The translations under genes were made by a program, and so were the position numbers. A stretch of DNA of 64,000 nucleotides from Pyrus communis (lineage: Eukaryota; Streptophyta; Magnoliopsida; Rosales; Rosaceae). The notes beneath the pieces were generated by a model. It searched no databases and was not told the DNA's origin. It saw only the letters and a program-made list of their open reading frames with translations. Numbering within the stretch: position 1 is the stretch's first letter; each line of letters begins with the position of its first letter. Below are positions 62,393 through 64,000 of this stretch, piece by piece. The stretch spans positions 15,874,222 through 15,938,221 of the forward strand of contig NC_084818.1 of the NCBI RefSeq assembly GCF_963583255.1. Direction: 5' to 3'.

Positions 62393-64000
62393 TGTGGTAG
62401 ACTTATCAGGAGTTGTATTACTTAAAGTTTCAGATACGTTCTCGATAAAACTAGAACTCTTCTGGCTGATATAATGCATAAGTGTTTCACGGTGATAAGG
62501 CTACTCTTTGATAAGGATCACTTAATGGGAGGGATCCTTATTGAATTTCATCGTATGAAGTATAAAACTGAGGTCCCTGTTCTCTCACTAAACACGCAAG
62601 TTTACAGTAAACTCAAGCCCTATTGAGAGAGCCTTGCTTTCAGTTGTGTAGAGTTGCAAAAGAACATCAGTTTTTAATCCTAGTTCTTTGAGAAGATGTC
62701 TTCCACAGGTAAGCGGTTAAAGTTGATAACTGTGAATAAGTTTTTCCGTTGCACAATTAACTTACATTTGGTATCAGAGCCCTTCACATATTAACCCTAT
62801 GTTGAAGGCATCATGAAAATATTCCTTGTCTCGCAGGTTACAGAACTGGTAGTTTATCATTAGGGAAATATATATGAACACGATCAAGTGATGGCTAAAG
62901 CTATCCTTGACCATAAAGACATATATTTTCATTCAAATATACATATCAGTGATGGTGTTTAATTTCAAGTCATGATCACTGGTCATCTAAAGAAGATCAT
63001 TCTTTCATGCTTAGAATTTAAGTAATATATCACTTTATGTACGAATGTTTGAATCGAATTACTATTGTCAAACCACAAAGGTTTATAATTTTGATTACAG
63101 AATTCTTCGAATGTTGGTTATAAAGGTGATATGATTAAAGAAAGTCTTCACATGTTCATCAATCCAAAGATGTTGAAAAGGTGATTTATAATATGGGGAT
63201 TTAAAGATTAATACTTGAACTATGTCCTTTGACAGTTATGAATCCAAGCTCCATGCACCTTAATATAGTTGAACCACTCACTGGTGTCAACTACAAGAAA
63301 TGGAAGCAAGTTCTTGAGATCGTACTAATCTCTCAAACTTTCTTGGTACATGTGACATTGAATTCTCTGCCTGATAGTTATACACATCTCAAATTGTCCT
63401 ACAATGCATTGCGTGAAAAGTGGGATGTGAATGAGTTAATTTCAATATGTGTGAGTGAAAAGGAAAGGATGAAAAAGTCTGAAAATGAGAAGATCGAGTC
63501 TTTGAACTATGTACGAAGTACCACCAAGGCACATATACCCTAAACCACCAATGCTACTAGAAAGAATTCTACCAAAAGGGTTCCCTCTCCTAAAAGAAAC
63601 ACCAAACCTAACAAGCCATCGATTCTCAAACCTTACTTTTGTATAAGGCTTGGCTTGCCACATGAAGAAAGGTAAAAACTCTTTTGCTTGTTTTGAGTCT
63701 AATTTAATTGATATACCAAGCACTGAATGGTGGCTTGACTTTAGCTTTTCTATTCATGTTATGAATTCATTGTAGAACTTCATAACAAGGAGAACACCAA
63801 ATAAGGATGAAGTCAAATTTTCAGTTGGCAATGGAAGAAGAGTTGAAGTCAAAGCTTTAGGAAGTGTTAGGCTAAAGATGGATTTTTATTTAGAATTATA
63901 AAACATTGTCTATGTGCCTTCCATGAGAAGGAAGCTGATTCCGTTTCAAAGTTAGTTTTGTTGAGTTTTTATTTTACTATAAATAATATTGGCTTCAACA
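62393..64000 (+). mobile_element. Second copia element, degenerate, running off the right edge
   Basis: Candidate 5' LTR 62393-62766 (TGTGGTAGAC...CTTACA, with TATAAAA near 62570), then the tRNA-Met primer site TGGTATCAGAGCC (62769-62781), a leader of about 450 bp and a gag remnant. The protease region reads VGNGRRVEVKALGSVRLKMD (about 63825-63885) followed by YVPSMRRKL. Stops abound. The LTR start is a best guess. Confidence 0.72.
63229..63543 (+). pseudogene. copia gag with internal deletion
   Basis: An open frame of 104 codons: EPLTGVNYKKWKQVLEI is the start of the UBN2-type gag, but it joins directly to LNSLPDSYTHLKLSYNA and WDVNELISICVSEKERMK, which lie well downstream in intact gags. 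The middle (about 60-100 residues) is missing. First in-frame codon in use could be GTT/ATG at 63238. Confidence 0.65.

Overview
This is AT-rich plant nuclear DNA, most likely from a woody dicot. Evidence: three genes with plant-type introns, Athila and copia retrotransposons, a Cassandra (5S rRNA-bearing) element, hAT-like MITEs, SINEs and a Helitron end. The repeat style resembles Rosaceae, but that is inference. Nothing prokaryotic or organellar was seen.

Layout. 1-12117: one Athila-type Ty3 element whose 5' LTR is cut by the left window edge by about 53 bp; LTRs are about 99% identical but gag-pol is broken in four places. 12118-14119: antisense remnant of another Ty3 gag. 14120-15972: solo LTR of an Athila relative. 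15973-17900: intergenic DNA with a 320-bp direct duplication. 18107-20670 (-): mitochondrial carrier gene, BTL3-like, four exons. 21550-22970 (+): intron-containing RAE1 (WD40 mRNA-export factor) pseudogene, abutting a LINE-type RNase H remnant on the minus strand. 23460-26500: AT-rich intergenic DNA. 26860-33398 (+): multi-exon gene I do not recognise, followed by a SINE with 10-bp target duplication. 34337-38432: 1.7-kb tandem duplication; only one copy carries a 628-bp hAT-like MITE, so the other shows the empty site. 39753-41914: solo LTR with perfect TTTTC duplication. 42000-47400: no confident gene, some splice-like segments. 47409-48445: three-LTR Cassandra in tandem, one internal segment replaced by a Ty3 integrase fragment. 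48750-55250 (-): degenerate copia with an 859-bp tandem duplication in its RT. 57054-57083: Helitron 3' end. 57538-59630 (-): RABH1 (Rab6-type) GTPase, six exons, complete. 59929-61324: two MITE-like elements, one a long foldback. 62393-64000: start of another degenerate copia element, running off the window.

How it fits together. The host genes (BTL3-like carrier, unknown gene, RABH1) are independent loci; nothing suggests a cluster. The rest records repeated insertion, solo-LTR formation, tandem duplication and template switching. The most unusual signals are the Cassandra with the captured integrase fragment, the paralogous empty site of the hAT MITE, and a hairpin inside the second solo LTR that recurs three times with compensating base changes.
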